A stretch of DNA of 57,630 nucleotides from an uncultured Eubacteriales bacterium (GCA_902777335.1 CACYTF010000029.1:1-57630); one strand, 5' to 3'. Positions 9,248 to 18,424 are shown, numbered from the stretch's first letter. The notes: generated by a model not told the origin, from the sequence alone. A program made the numbers and translations.

Positions 9248-11887
9248 GTGAAGAACAACAGAAGCGATCGCCTGTTGAAGGTGGGAACGGCGCTGTTGTC
9301 GTTTTGCCTGACGTTCGCGGCGCTGTACGCGCTGTACTGGAAAAAGAACCTGGTGCCCTTCGGGCCGAAGACGCTGATGATCTATGACGCGAACTGGCAG
9401 TACCTGGACTTCTTCTCCTATCTGAAGGACGTGTTCGCGGGCAAGAACAGCCTGCTCTACACGTTCTCGAAGGGCATCGGCGGCAGCGGCATCGCGCTCT
9501 TCGCCTATTACATCGCCTCTCCGCTGAACTACCTGGTGGTCTTCTTCGAGAAGGGCGACATACACGTCTTCTTCGCGATGCTCTATGCCCTCAAGATCTC
9601 GCTGGCCGCGGCGTTCTTCGCGTGGTTTTTGACCGTGCGGTTCTTCCGGGAGCGCTATGCGCTCAGCCACGTGACGGTGACGGTGCTGCTGTCGATGTCC
9701 TACGCCCTCGGCCAGTACAGCGTCTCTCAGGCCAGCAACATCATGTGGCTCGACGGCGTGTACATGCTGCCGCTGATCATGCTGGGGGCCTGGAACGTGG
9801 CGCGCGGCGGGCGCGTCTGGAAGCTGGCCGTGCCGGTGGGGCTGTCGATACTGCTCAACTGGTACAGCGCCGGCTCGAACTGCGTGTTCTCCGCGCTCTA
9901 CTTCGCCTTCGAGCTGATCCTGGCGCTGGGAGAGAACGAAAAGCGCCGAAACTGGAAATACGCGCTGAAGGCCCTGGCGCGCTATGCCGTGGCGATGGCC
10001 ATCGGCGTGCTGCTCAGCGCATGCCTCTTCTTCCCGACGGTACTGGCGCTGTCGGGCACGGACAAGGCCAGCCTCAAGCTCGACAAGCTCCTCGACTTCA
10101 CGCTCAACGGGAACCCGCTGAACACGATCAGGAAGCTGACGCCCGGCAGCAGGAGCGCGGAGGGGGCGGTGGCCCTGTGCTGCGGCACCTTCGCGCTGAT
10201 GGGGTGCATCGGCCTGTTCAGGCTGAAGTGCTTGCCCCGGTGGAAGCGGAGCGTCTACGCGGCCTGGGCAGTCGTCGTGCTGGCGGCCTTCTACTTCAAG
10301 CCGCTGGTGCTGGTTTTTTCGCTGCTGAAGCGGTTCGACAGCTACTGGTACCGCTACGCCTACGCGGGCATCGCGTCCCTGGTATACCTGGCCGCCGCGT
10401 TCTTCTATGAGGGCGGCGCCGACGCGAAGACAAAGGCCTCCGTGGTCATTCAGTCCATGCTGCTGATGCTGCTGGCCTGGCTGGCGGCCGCCTACGTCCA
10501 GAAGGACTACCTGGACACCGTCAATGACGGGCTCAGGTGGTATCTGCTGGCGGGGCTGTCCCTGGCGGCGTACCTCTGGTGCCGCGACAGGGGGTGGGCG
10601 CTGCGCCTGGTGTCGGCGGCGCTGTGCGTGGCGCTGACGGTGGCGGACATCGGCTTCAGCGCCGCGCTGCTCATGGATCACTACAGCGACGCGCATGTGG
10701 AGGAGTACAAGGCGTACAGCGCCGCCAACCGCGCGCAGATCGGCGCCGTGCAGGCCGCGGACGACGGCCCGTACCGCATGGTCCAGACCTATACCCGCAT
10801 GATGGGCAACCAGAACACGGCCATGTACGACGAGCCCATCGGAAACGGCTACTGGTCCAATGTGATCTACGCCTCGACGGTGGACCAGCCGCAGATGCAG
10901 TTTTTGGACCGGGTGGGCTATCCGGAGTGGGCGGACACGCTGAACGTGGCCAACACCTGCCAGCTGGGCGTGGATTCCCTGCTCAGCGTCAAGTACGTGC
11001 TTTCCAAGTACCCGATCAACGGCCTGGTGCGCACCGATCTGCAGGAGGGCATCGACGGCAAGGCCACCTATCAGAACCCGTATTGCCTGCCCTTCGCGAT
11101 GCGCTTCACGGAGGTGGGCGGCCTGTACGATTACGGGAATCCCTTTGAGTACCAGAACGCCATCTACTCAAAGCTGATGGGCGAAAAGACGGAGATCTAC
11201 GTCCCGCTGCAATTTACCACCGAGACCAGCCAGGACAACAACAGGGCGGTCACCTATGCGCTCAGCATTCCCGAGGGCGCGTATGCCGTGTATGGCAACC
11301 TTCCCTGGGAGAAGACCTACGAGGGCTTCCTGGATTTGAACGGGCGCGAGCGGTGCTTCTACGCGGTGTGGTTCTCCCCCAACGTGTTCTACATTCCCAC
11401 GGAGCTGGGGGACACCGCCGCCTATGTCTCGATCAGCACCAATCAGCCGGAAGACATTGCGCTGGGCAGCGAACAGTTCTACGGGCTGGACCTGGAGGCG
11501 TTTGAACGCGTGACCAAAGCGCTGTCCGCCCGCGCCGCGGAGCAGATCACCGTGAAGAACGGATACGCGGAGTTCACCGCGACCGCCGAAAGCGACGGCG
11601 AGCGGCTGTTCGTCAGCATTCCCTATGACGCCGGCTGGCGGATAACCCTGAACGGCAAGGCGCTGGCCATCGACCCGGAGCAGGACGTGTTTGAGAACTG
11701 CCTGTACCAGCTTCCGCTGGAGGCGGGCGAGAACACCATCCGGATGACCTATCGCGTGCCCCACATGCGGCTGTTCATCGCGATATCGATCCTGGCCGCG
11801 CTCCTGCTGGCGGCGCTTGAGCTCTGGCGCACCCGCAGGGAGCGCCAGCGCCGTGGCCGGAAGCGCGCCCGCGCAGCGAGGGAGTAG
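9248..11887 (+). CDS. YfhO-family GT-C membrane glycosyltransferase
   Basis: This 879-residue protein has about a dozen membrane helices in its first two thirds and a large extracellular C-terminal domain before a final membrane helix (about 845-862). It shows YfhO features near the N-terminus: FGPKTLMIYDANWQY and FSKGIGGSG, with the acidic residue of the first loop expected to be catalytic in GT-C enzymes. In Bacillus and Listeria, YfhO-type proteins transfer a sugar from the undecaprenyl carrier supplied by CsbB/GtlA and GtcA onto lipoteichoic acid. The whole three-part set is present here. The start is GTG 9248, 9 bp after GGGGAGG. It is the last gene of the operon. Confidence 0.85.
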   Translation: MKNNRSDRLLKVGTALLSFCLTFAALYALYWKKNLVPFGPKTLMIYDANWQYLDFFSYLKDVFAGKNSLLYTFSKGIGGSGIALFAYYIASPLNYLVVFFEKGDIHVFFAMLYALKISLAAAFFAWFLTVRFFRERYALSHVTVTVLLSMSYALGQYSVSQASNIMWLDGVYMLPLIMLGAWNVARGGRVWKLAVPVGLSILLNWYSAGSNCVFSALYFAFELILALGENEKRRNWKYALKALARYAVAMAIGVLLSACLFFPTVLALSGTDKASLKLDKLLDFTLNGNPLNTIRKLTPGSRSAEGAVALCCGTFALMGCIGLFRLKCLPRWKRSVYAAWAVVVLAAFYFKPLVLVFSLLKRFDSYWYRYAYAGIASLVYLAAAFFYEGGADAKTKASVVIQSMLLMLLAWLAAAYVQKDYLDTVNDGLRWYLLAGLSLAAYLWCRDRGWALRLVSAALCVALTVADIGFSAALLMDHYSDAHVEEYKAYSAANRAQIGAVQAADDGPYRMVQTYTRMMGNQNTAMYDEPIGNGYWSNVIYASTVDQPQMQFLDRVGYPEWADTLNVANTCQLGVDSLLSVKYVLSKYPINGLVRTDLQEGIDGKATYQNPYCLPFAMRFTEVGGLYDYGNPFEYQNAIYSKLMGEKTEIYVPLQFTTETSQDNNRAVTYALSIPEGAYAVYGNLPWEKTYEGFLDLNGRERCFYAVWFSPNVFYIPTELGDTAAYVSISTNQPEDIALGSEQFYGLDLEAFERVTKALSARAAEQITVKNGYAEFTATAESDGERLFVSIPYDAGWRITLNGKALAIDPEQDVFENCLYQLPLEAGENTIRMTYRVPHMRLFIAISILAALLLAALELWRTRRERQRRGRKRARAARE

Positions 11888-11890
11888 GAG

Positions 11891-11917
11891 CAGGGAGTGG
11901 CCGACGGCCACTCCCTG
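11891..11917 (+). terminator. Perfect 12-bp hairpin after the envelope operon
   Basis: CAGGGAGTGGCC and GGCCACTCCCTG flank a 3-base loop. There is no T-run, so it is not a classic intrinsic terminator. Its 3' arm ends in CTCCCTG, one base from the TTCCCTG unit of the tandem repeat that follows. Confidence 0.55.
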
Positions 11918-11920
11918 CTG

Positions 11921-12060
11921 TTCCCTGTTCCCTGTTCCCTGTTCCCTGTACCCTGTACCCTGTACCCTGTTCCCTGTTCCCTGTACCCTGTACCCTGTAC
12001 CCTGTTCCCTGTACCCTGTTCCCTGTTCCCTGTTCCCTGTTCCCTGTACCCTGTTCCCTC
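11921..12060. repeat. 20-copy heptanucleotide tandem repeat (TWCCCTG)
   Basis: Exactly 140 bp made of 20 uninterrupted 7-bp units, each TTCCCTG or TACCCTG; the last ends in C instead of G. The order of the variable second base is TTTTAAATTAAATATTTTAT. It lies between the convergent YfhO and pyrH genes. Because 7 is not a multiple of 3 and no start or binding site precedes it, I do not read it as coding. Confidence 0.95.
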
Positions 12061-12073
12061 CTACGGGCTTCTC

Positions 12074-12793
12074 CTACCCGTGCACCACCGTGCCGATGGG
12101 CTCGCCCTTGGCCACACGCAGTATGTTGTCCAGATCGTCCATGTTGAATATGTGTATGACCGGTATGTGCTGGTCCAGGCACAGCTGGAAGGCGGCGGTG
12201 TCCATCACCTTGAGGCCGCGCTCGATGCTCTCCTGGTAGGTGATGTCGGGGATGAGCTTCGCGTCCGGGTTCTTCCGGGGGTCGGAATCGTACACGCCGT
12301 CCACGGTGGTGCCCTTGAACACGGCGTCGGCCTTCAGCTCCGCCGCCCGCAGGGCCGCGGCGGTGTCGGTGGTGAAGAAGGGGTTGCCGCTGCCGCCGGC
12401 CAGCAGCACGATCTCGCCCCGCTCCAGCGCGGCGACGGCCTTGTCGGCGCGGTACAGCTCGGCAAAGCGGGTCATCTCCTGGGCGGTGAACACGGTGGCG
12501 CTGCGGCCCAGCCGCTGCAGGGCGTCCTGCACGCACAGCGCGTTGATGATCGTGGCCAGCATGCCCATCTGGTCCGCCAGCACCGGGTTCATCTCGGCGG
12601 TGAAGCGACCGCGCCAGATGTTGCCGCCGCCCATCACCACGCCCACCTGCACGCCCAGGTCGGAAAGGCTCGCGATGGCCTTCGCCGCCCGGTCCACGCG
12701 GGAGGCCTCAAAGCAGTGGGAGGCGTTGGCGGGGGAGCAGGCCTCGGGGGCCAGCGTCTCGCCGCTGAGCTTCAGTATGATCCTATTATACAT
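12074..12793 (-). CDS. pyrH: UMP kinase
   Basis: This 239-residue cytoplasmic enzyme phosphorylates UMP to UDP in pyrimidine nucleotide synthesis. It has the amino-acid-kinase fold signatures of bacterial PyrH: YNRIILKLSGE at the N-terminus, VMGGGNIWRG, a DxxGMLAT segment in ADQMGMLAT, and KVMDTAAFQLC near the C-terminus. The start is ATG 12793, after AAAGGAAAG. An upstream in-frame extension would overlap the HD-GYP gene stop and is rejected. In most Bacillota pyrH sits between tsf and frr. Here an HD-GYP gene precedes it and no frr follows within the window. Confidence 0.95.
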   Translation of the reverse strand: MYNRIILKLSGETLAPEACSPANASHCFEASRVDRAAKAIASLSDLGVQVGVVMGGGNIWRGRFTAEMNPVLADQMGMLATIINALCVQDALQRLGRSATVFTAQEMTRFAELYRADKAVAALERGEIVLLAGGSGNPFFTTDTAAALRAAELKADAVFKGTTVDGVYDSDPRKNPDAKLIPDITYQESIERGLKVMDTAAFQLCLDQHIPVIHIFNMDDLDNILRVAKGEPIGTVVHG

Positions 12794-12816
12794 GTGCCAT
12801 CTTTCCTTTCTGTGCG

Positions 12817-13941
12817 TCACGCCACGTCCGCGTACTTCTGCCGGGTGGCGTCGATCTCGGCGTAGGCGGCCTTGAAGGCCTCCACGACCTGAGCGTCAAA
12901 CTGGGTGCCGCTGCCCTTCACGATCTCGTCGTAGGCGCGCCGGGAGTCCCAGGCCTCCTTGTAGCTGCGGCGGCTGGTCAGGGCGTCGTACACGTCGGCG
13001 ACGGCCACGATGCGGCCCTCCAGGCTGATTTCCTCGCCGTGCTCGCCGTTGGGGTAGCCCCTGCCGTCCACGCGCTCGTGATGCTCCAGCGCGATGGTGC
13101 GGGCCAGGGTCATCGTGTCGCCCTCCACGCTGTGCAGCAGGTGCTCGCCGTAGCCGGGGTGCTTCTTGATCACCGCGAACTCCTCGTCGGTCAGCCGTCC
13201 CGGCTTGTCCAGGATCTCCGAGGGGATCATCAGCTTGCCGAGGTCGTGCATCGTGCTGGCCAGCCGCAGTTTTTCCACGGCCTCCTCGCCCAGGCCCATT
13301 TGGGTGGCCAGTATCCGGGAATACTCCGAAACGCGCTTGATGTGCTGGCCCGTCTGCTCGCTCTTGCTCTCGGTGATCTCCGCCAGCGACACGATGACCT
13401 CCTCCTGGATGCGGTTGGTCTTGTCCGCCTTCTCCTGCAGGTACGCGCCGTACTCGAATATCAGCGAGAAGAAGCGCATCAGCAGAAACATCAACAGGCC
13501 CAGCACCGGGTTGACCAGCACCAGCAAAAGCAGCGCGTAGGAGCCCTTGCGCATGCGCTTCGCCGTCTCCAGCGAGAAGGGCTGCTGCTCCTTGAGGATG
13601 TGGGTGACCAGACGCTTGAAGAAGCTGATATAGCCCAGCAGCACGATCAGCGACGACAGCGTGATGAACAGCTCGATGGCCTTGCGGAACACCGGGTCGA
13701 TGCCCCTCAGGGTGCCCGATTCGACCAGACCCGTGAATACCGCGCTCTCGCCCAGCAGGCTTTCGATGTCGTTCAGATTGCCGTCGTACAGGCCCTGAAA
13801 GATGGGCGCGTTCAGCGAGAAGCTGGCGACGATCTGCAGCACGGTGACCACGATCGCGATGATCACAAACACCTTCGAAACGATGGCCGCGATCCTGAGC
13901 AGCTTCGCGATCTTAAGGATTCGTTTTTTGACGTCAGCCAT
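12817..13941 (-). CDS. Membrane HD-GYP domain protein
   Basis: This is a 374-residue protein. Residues 1-165 contain membrane helices at about 13-40, 88-105 and 134-163 and resemble DUF2975 (QPFSLETAKRMRKG before a helix). Residues 185-374 are an HD-GYP domain: His200, the HD pair at 232-233 with Lys236, the HH pair at 287-288, Asp292 and GYP at 295-297. HD-GYP proteins are usually cyclic-di-GMP phosphodiesterases, and the metal ligands look complete. It is encoded between tsf and pyrH. Its GAGGTGACC binding site touches the T-run of the tsf terminator, so it depends on readthrough or on an unseen promoter. What the membrane half senses is unknown. Confidence 0.88.
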   Translation of the reverse strand: MADVKKRILKIAKLLRIAAIVSKVFVIIAIVVTVLQIVASFSLNAPIFQGLYDGNLNDIESLLGESAVFTGLVESGTLRGIDPVFRKAIELFITLSSLIVLLGYISFFKRLVTHILKEQQPFSLETAKRMRKGSYALLLLVLVNPVLGLLMFLLMRFFSLIFEYGAYLQEKADKTNRIQEEVIVSLAEITESKSEQTGQHIKRVSEYSRILATQMGLGEEAVEKLRLASTMHDLGKLMIPSEILDKPGRLTDEEFAVIKKHPGYGEHLLHSVEGDTMTLARTIALEHHERVDGRGYPNGEHGEEISLEGRIVAVADVYDALTSRRSYKEAWDSRRAYDEIVKGSGTQFDAQVVEAFKAAYAEIDATRQKYADVA

Positions 13942-13955
13942 GATCGGTCACCTCG

Positions 13956-13984
13956 AAAAAAAGGGAACGCGTTTCCACGTTCCC
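13956..13984 (-). terminator. Intrinsic terminator after tsf
   Basis: On the minus strand a 9-bp stem (GGGAACGTG with CGCGTTCCC, one G-T pair) closes a GAAA tetraloop and runs into seven T. It separates rpsB-tsf from the HD-GYP gene. Confidence 0.9.
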
Positions 13985-13999
13985 CAATGATAGACCTTT

Positions 14000-14923
<924 letters not shown>

Positions 14924-14977
14924 TTGAATCATCCTCCTGATTGATGTGTGGGGGAGGCGTCATTGCGCCCATACGCG

Positions 14978-15015
14978 ATTCACGCGGCACCCTCCCGGGA
15001 GGGCGTCGCATGAAT
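14978..15015 (-). other. Imperfect 18-bp inverted repeat between rpsB and tsf
   Basis: ATTCACGCGGCACCCTCC pairs with the following GGAGGGCGTCGCATGAAT at 15 of 18 positions, centred on CCCGGG. There is no T-run, so mRNA stabilisation or differential expression within the operon is more likely than termination. Confidence 0.5.
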
Positions 15016-15029
15016 CAGAAGTATCCGGT

Positions 15030-15755
15030 TTATTCCTCGGCGGCCGCGGGAGCGGGCTCGTCCTCGATCTGCTCGCCCTGCTTGCCCTCCAGAACGGCGT
15101 CGGCCAGCTTGCCGGCGATCAGCTTGACCGCGCGGATGGCGTCGTCGTTGCCGGGGATGACGTAGTCGATCTCATCGGGGTCGCAGTTGGTGTCGACGAT
15201 GGCCACGATCGGGATGCCCAGCGTGCGGGCCTCGGCCACGGCGATGCGCTCCTTGCGGGGGTCGACGATGAACAGCGCGCCGGGGAGCTTCTTCATCTCG
15301 CGGATGCCGCCCAGGTTCTTCAGCAGCTTCTCGCGCTCGGCGCACAGCTTGATGACTTCCTTCTTGGGCAGAACGTCGAACTGGCCGTTCTTCTCCATCG
15401 CGTCGATGTCGTTGAGGCGCTTGATGCGGGTCTGCATCGTGCGGAAGTTGGTGAGCGTGCCGCCCAGCCAGCGGTTGTTCACATAGAACATGCCGCAGCG
15501 CTTGGCCTCGGTCTCGATGGACTCCTGCGCCTGCTTCTTGGTGCCGACGAACAGCAGGCTCTTGCCCTCCAGCGCCAGGTCGCGGACGAACATGTAGGCC
15601 TCGTCGATCTTGCGAACGGTCTTCTGCAGGTCGATGATGTAGATGCCGTTGCGCTCGGTGAAGATGTACTGGGCCATCTTCGGGTTCCAGCGGCGGGTCT
15701 GATGGCCGAAGTGTACGCCGGCCTCCAGCAGCTGCTTCATGGAAATGACTGCCAT
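15030..15755 (-). CDS. rpsB: 30S ribosomal protein S2
   Basis: This 241-residue small-subunit protein opens with [19 protein letters not shown] and carries [31 protein letters not shown] and the acidic C-terminal tail typical of bacterial S2. The AAGGAGGG site precedes ATG 15755. It is the first gene of the rpsB-tsf transcript driven from 15879-15908, leaving a 5' leader of roughly 115 bases that could carry S2 autoregulation; no specific leader structure was established. Confidence 0.97.
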   Translation of the reverse strand: MAVISMKQLLEAGVHFGHQTRRWNPKMAQYIFTERNGIYIIDLQKTVRKIDEAYMFVRDLALEGKSLLFVGTKKQAQESIETEAKRCGMFYVNNRWLGGTLTNFRTMQTRIKRLNDIDAMEKNGQFDVLPKKEVIKLCAEREKLLKNLGGIREMKKLPGALFIVDPRKERIAVAEARTLGIPIVAIVDTNCDPDEIDYVIPGNDDAIRAVKLIAGKLADAVLEGKQGEQIEDEPAPAAAEE

Positions 15756-15878
15756 AGTGGGATTCCCTCCTTGTTTTTTCCACCCCCTGCTTCAACTCCG
15801 CGCGGCACCATGAGAGGCCTTTCGGCGCTCCCTACGGTCAACCGCCGTGCGAATCGGCAGAAGTGCGTTTTCCGAAAG

Positions 15879-15908
15879 ATTATATCACAAACCGCCCGGA
15901 TGATGCAA
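15879..15908 (-). promoter_or_regulatory. Promoter of rpsB-tsf
   Basis: On the minus strand TTGCAT (15903-15908) and TATAAT (15879-15884) are 18 bp apart, and TG before the -10 box makes an extended -10. Confidence 0.8.
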
Positions 15909-15977
15909 GAATTGCAGGTTAAATCTTGAGGAAAAGATGCCGCGGGACGATGCCGACCGCATGTTTTCCCCTTCCCC

Positions 15978-16007
15978 TTGACGGGGCGCGGACAATTGGG
16001 ATATACT
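15978..16007 (+). promoter_or_regulatory. Promoter of the family 2 glycosyltransferase
   Basis: TTGACG (15978-15983) and TATACT (16002-16007) are separated by 18 bp. The spacer is 14/18 identical to that of the amylase promoter at 20566-20595. Confidence 0.75.
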
Positions 16008-16046
16008 ATACAATACAGTATTACCGTTTTCTTCCGGAGGAACCCA

Positions 16047-17252
16047 ATGCAGATCATCGTCAGCATCTGCGGCGTGCTGTGCACGCTGTTTACGCTCTAT
16101 TTTGCCATAACCTGCCTGGGCGGCGTGCTGCTGCGAAAGCGCGCGCCGCGGCCGGCGCACCCGGCGCAGAAGCGCTTCGCCGCGGTGATTCCCGCCCGCA
16201 ACGAGGCGGCCGTGGTCCGCAAGTTAGTGGAGTCGCTGCTGGCCCAGCGCTACCCCCGGGAGCTGTTTGACGTCTACGTGGTCCCCAACAACTGCGAAGA
16301 CGACACCGAGGCCGCAGCGCTGGAGGCCGGGGCGCGGGTGCTGCGGGTGGAGGGGCCGGTCCGCGCCAAGGGCGACGTGCTGCGGGGCGCCTTCGGGCAG
16401 CTGACGGCCATGGGCCGCTACGACGCCTACTGCGTGTTCGACGCGGACAACCTGGTGGACCCGATGTTTCTTCAGCACGCCAACGACGCGCTGTCGGAGG
16501 GCTATCAGGTGGCCCAGGGCTTCCGGGACAGCAAGAACCCCTACGACAACTGGGTGTCCGGCAGCATGTCCGCGTTCTTCTGGTTCATGAGCCGCCTGTA
16601 CAACGAGAGCCGCAGCCGGCTCGGCATGTCCAGCCACCTGAACGGCACCGGCTTCATGGTGTCCGACGAGGTGGTGCGCGCCATCGGGTGGGACACCCAC
16701 AGCCTGACCGAGGATCTGGAGTTCACGGCCCTGTGCGCGCTGCACGGCTACAAGATCGGCTGGATGCCCGAGGCCCGCATCTACGACGAGCAGACGAACA
16801 GCTTCAAGGTGTCCTGCATACAGCGCCGCCGCTGGACCGCCGGCTCGCTGCAGTGCATGCGGCGCTACGTGCCGGGGCTTCTGAAGAAGCACAGCGTGGC
16901 CAGCCTGGACGTGGCGGTGCTGTTCATGGGCAATCTGATGTGCATCATCGGCGTCGTGCCCGCGGTGGGCACCGCGCTGGGGCTGTTGCCGTTCTTCATC
17001 TCCCACCCCTGGCGGATACTGGCGCTGGTGCTGCTGGGCGTGGCGTACTACCTGGCGTGCTGCGGCGGCGGGGCGCTGCTGTTTCGCGCGGAGGGCAAGC
17101 TGAACCGGCGCGCGCTGCCGGGGGTGTTCGGCTTCCCGCTGTTTCTGGTGACCTGGATGCCCATCAACATATACGCCTGTCTCACCCCGCCGCCCCGCTG
17201 GAAGGTGGTCCGGCACGTGCGGGACATGGACGCGCCGGACATCGGCGCGTGA
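16047..17252 (+). CDS. Family 2 membrane glycosyltransferase with QRRRW motif
   Basis: This 401-residue protein has one N-terminal membrane helix, a cytoplasmic GT-A domain and two or three C-terminal helices. Motifs are AAVIPARNEAA, a DAD in VFDADNLVDP, the acceptor-site TEDLEF and QRRRW. The last is found in processive enzymes such as NodC, BcsA and IcaA, and in some related single-sugar transferases. It probably makes or extends an envelope polysaccharide or glycolipid; substrates cannot be inferred. The start is ATG 16047, after CCGGAGGA. The next gene in its operon survives only as a signal-peptide fragment (17272-17335). Confidence 0.8.
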   Translation: MQIIVSICGVLCTLFTLYFAITCLGGVLLRKRAPRPAHPAQKRFAAVIPARNEAAVVRKLVESLLAQRYPRELFDVYVVPNNCEDDTEAAALEAGARVLRVEGPVRAKGDVLRGAFGQLTAMGRYDAYCVFDADNLVDPMFLQHANDALSEGYQVAQGFRDSKNPYDNWVSGSMSAFFWFMSRLYNESRSRLGMSSHLNGTGFMVSDEVVRAIGWDTHSLTEDLEFTALCALHGYKIGWMPEARIYDEQTNSFKVSCIQRRRWTAGSLQCMRRYVPGLLKKHSVASLDVAVLFMGNLMCIIGVVPAVGTALGLLPFFISHPWRILALVLLGVAYYLACCGGGALLFRAEGKLNRRALPGVFGFPLFLVTWMPINIYACLTPPPRWKVVRHVRDMDAPDIGA

Positions 17253-17271
17253 GCCGAAGGAGGGTTTTGCC

Positions 17272-17335
17272 GTGAAGAAGTTCGCGTGCCTGCTGCTGAT
17301 CTGCGCCATGACGCTTGGCCTTACTGCCCGGGCGG
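17272..17335 (+). pseudogene. Truncated secreted-protein gene (signal peptide only)
   Basis: After AAGGAGGG, a GTG at 17272 begins MKKFACLLLICAMTLGLTARA, a complete signal peptide ending in ARA. Beyond it the frame reads into the antisense of an ABC permease start and of the ABC ATPase gene, so the mature protein is missing. The peptide resembles that of the amylase at 20633 (MKRLACLALACVLMLGLCARA), and the DNA GCCCGGGCGG (17326-17335) is shared with it. The original gene cannot be named beyond being exported. Confidence 0.7.
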
Positions 17336-17360
17336 TGCGCAACAGCTTTTTGGTCAGCAT
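17326..17360 (-). pseudogene. Truncated start of an ABC permease gene
   Basis: The ABC ATPase stop TAA (17360-17362) overlaps an ATG (17358-17360) as TAATG, the usual translational coupling of ATPase and permease genes. The frame reads [11 protein letters not shown], which resembles the first residues of FtsX/MacB-like permeases, and then enters the antisense of the signal-peptide fragment. The rest of the permease is absent. The breakpoint lies at about 17326-17337. Confidence 0.6.
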
Positions 17361-18061
17361 TACCAATCCACCTCTTCCGCGGACAGGGGCGCGTCCTGGT
17401 TTTCACAGGACACGATCCTGCCGTTCTTCACCCGCACCACCACGTCGGCCATGCGGGCGATGTTCTGGTTGTGGGTGACGATCACGATGGTCTTGCCGTA
17501 GTCCCGGGCCATGGACAGCAGCAGCTTGAGCACCATCACGCCGGTCAGGGAGTCCAACGCGCCGGTGGGCTCGTCGCACAGCAGGATCCGCGGGTTCTTG
17601 GCCAGCGCCCAGGCAATGGACACCCGCTGCTGTTCGCCGCCGGAAAGCTGGGCCGGGAACTGGGTCAGGTGGTCGGCAAGGCCCACCTGCTCGATCATCT
17701 CATGGGCGGAGAGGCCGTCCTTTGAAATCTGCTTGACCAGCGCCACGTTTTCATACACCGTCAGCGTGGGGATCAGGTTGTAGAACTGGAACACGAAGCC
17801 CACGGTTCCCGCGCGATAGTCGGCCAACTCGTCCCGACTGTAGTGGGAGATGTCCTGCCCATTCACCAGGATCGTGCCGCCGGTGGGGCTGTCCAGGCCG
17901 CCCAGCAGATTGAGCAGCGTGCTCTTGCCCGCGCCGCTGGGCCCCAGTACCACGATGAATTTGCCCTCCTCCAGGCTCAAATCGACGCCGTCCAGCGCCC
18001 TCAATTCGTGGTCCCCGCTGGTGTAGACGCGGGTGACATTTTTGAATTCCACGATGGCCAT
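17360..18061 (-). CDS. MacB/LolD-type ABC transporter ATPase
   Basis: This 233-residue ATPase has Walker [10 protein letters not shown], a Q-loop in [10 protein letters not shown], signature LSGGEQQR, Walker [13 protein letters not shown] and the H-loop [20 protein letters not shown] and DEPTGALD are typical of the LolD/MacB/FtsE branch, which works with FtsX-like permeases in lipid, peptide or antibiotic resistance transport. Its permease partner is lost at 17326-17360, so unless another permease is used the system is probably non-functional. The promoter at 18116-18144 and two operator-like sites remain intact. The ATG follows AAAGGGAAAAG. Confidence 0.88.
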   Translation of the reverse strand: MAIVEFKNVTRVYTSGDHELRALDGVDLSLEEGKFIVVLGPSGAGKSTLLNLLGGLDSPTGGTILVNGQDISHYSRDELADYRAGTVGFVFQFYNLIPTLTVYENVALVKQISKDGLSAHEMIEQVGLADHLTQFPAQLSGGEQQRVSIAWALAKNPRILLCDEPTGALDSLTGVMVLKLLLSMARDYGKTIVIVTHNQNIARMADVVVRVKNGRIVSCENQDAPLSAEEVDW

Positions 18062-18091
18062 TTCTTTTCCCTTTTTCGTCGTATCTGAGAA

Positions 18092-18107
18092 TAGTTAAAC
18101 ACAACTA
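18092..18107. promoter_or_regulatory. Operator-like inverted repeat at the ABC ATPase start site
   Basis: TAGTT and AACTA arms are separated by 6 bases, just downstream of the -10 box at 18116-18121. The position suits a repressor. The sequence is similar to 18175-18188. Confidence 0.5.
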
Positions 18108-18115
18108 ACATAATG

Positions 18116-18144
18116 ATTATAGCCGTGTGGCGTCGGGGTGTCAA
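18116..18144 (-). promoter_or_regulatory. Consensus promoter of the ABC ATPase gene
   Basis: On the minus strand, a perfect TTGACA (18139-18144) and a perfect TATAAT (18116-18121) are 17 bp apart. Confidence 0.88.
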
Positions 18145-18174
18145 GCGGGGAATGGGAAAGTCAATGAAGAAATA

Positions 18175-18188
18175 AGTTATATTTAACT
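18175..18188. promoter_or_regulatory. Second operator-like inverted repeat
   Basis: AGTTA and TAACT arms are separated by 4 bases. Its centre is 82 bp from the site at 18092-18107, and the two share an AGTT-Nx-AACT core. It lies about 70 bp upstream of the expected transcription start. Confidence 0.45.
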
Positions 18189-18190
18189 AA

Positions 18191-18424
18191 TGCTGCTTTC
18201 AGGCCGCGACAGGCAATCCCGGTTGCGCGGGGGAGAGCGGCTTATTTGGCTGGGTACTGCATCACCTATGCTTTATGCGTCGTGAAGTCCTGAATATGAA
18301 ATAAAAAATTAACATAAAATTCAAAAAAACAAACACTCTGCTATGCTATACTCAGCAAGCGGCGTACAGGCATGGCTCGGCTTTTCCGTGCGTCGCCCAT
18401 TTTATAACGCGGAAGGGAGAGAGT
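18191..18424. other. AT-rich intergenic region with an extended -10 promoter
   Basis: No gene is visible here. TGCTATACT at 18344-18352 is an extended -10 box pointing toward the BspA-like gene, with no clear -35 box. A binding site GGAAGGGAGAG lies just before 18425. Confidence 0.45.

Noticed and set aside
11921..12060. CRISPR array or coding repeat
   Set aside because: There are no spacers, and the 7-bp unit shifts reading frame every copy, with no start or binding site.
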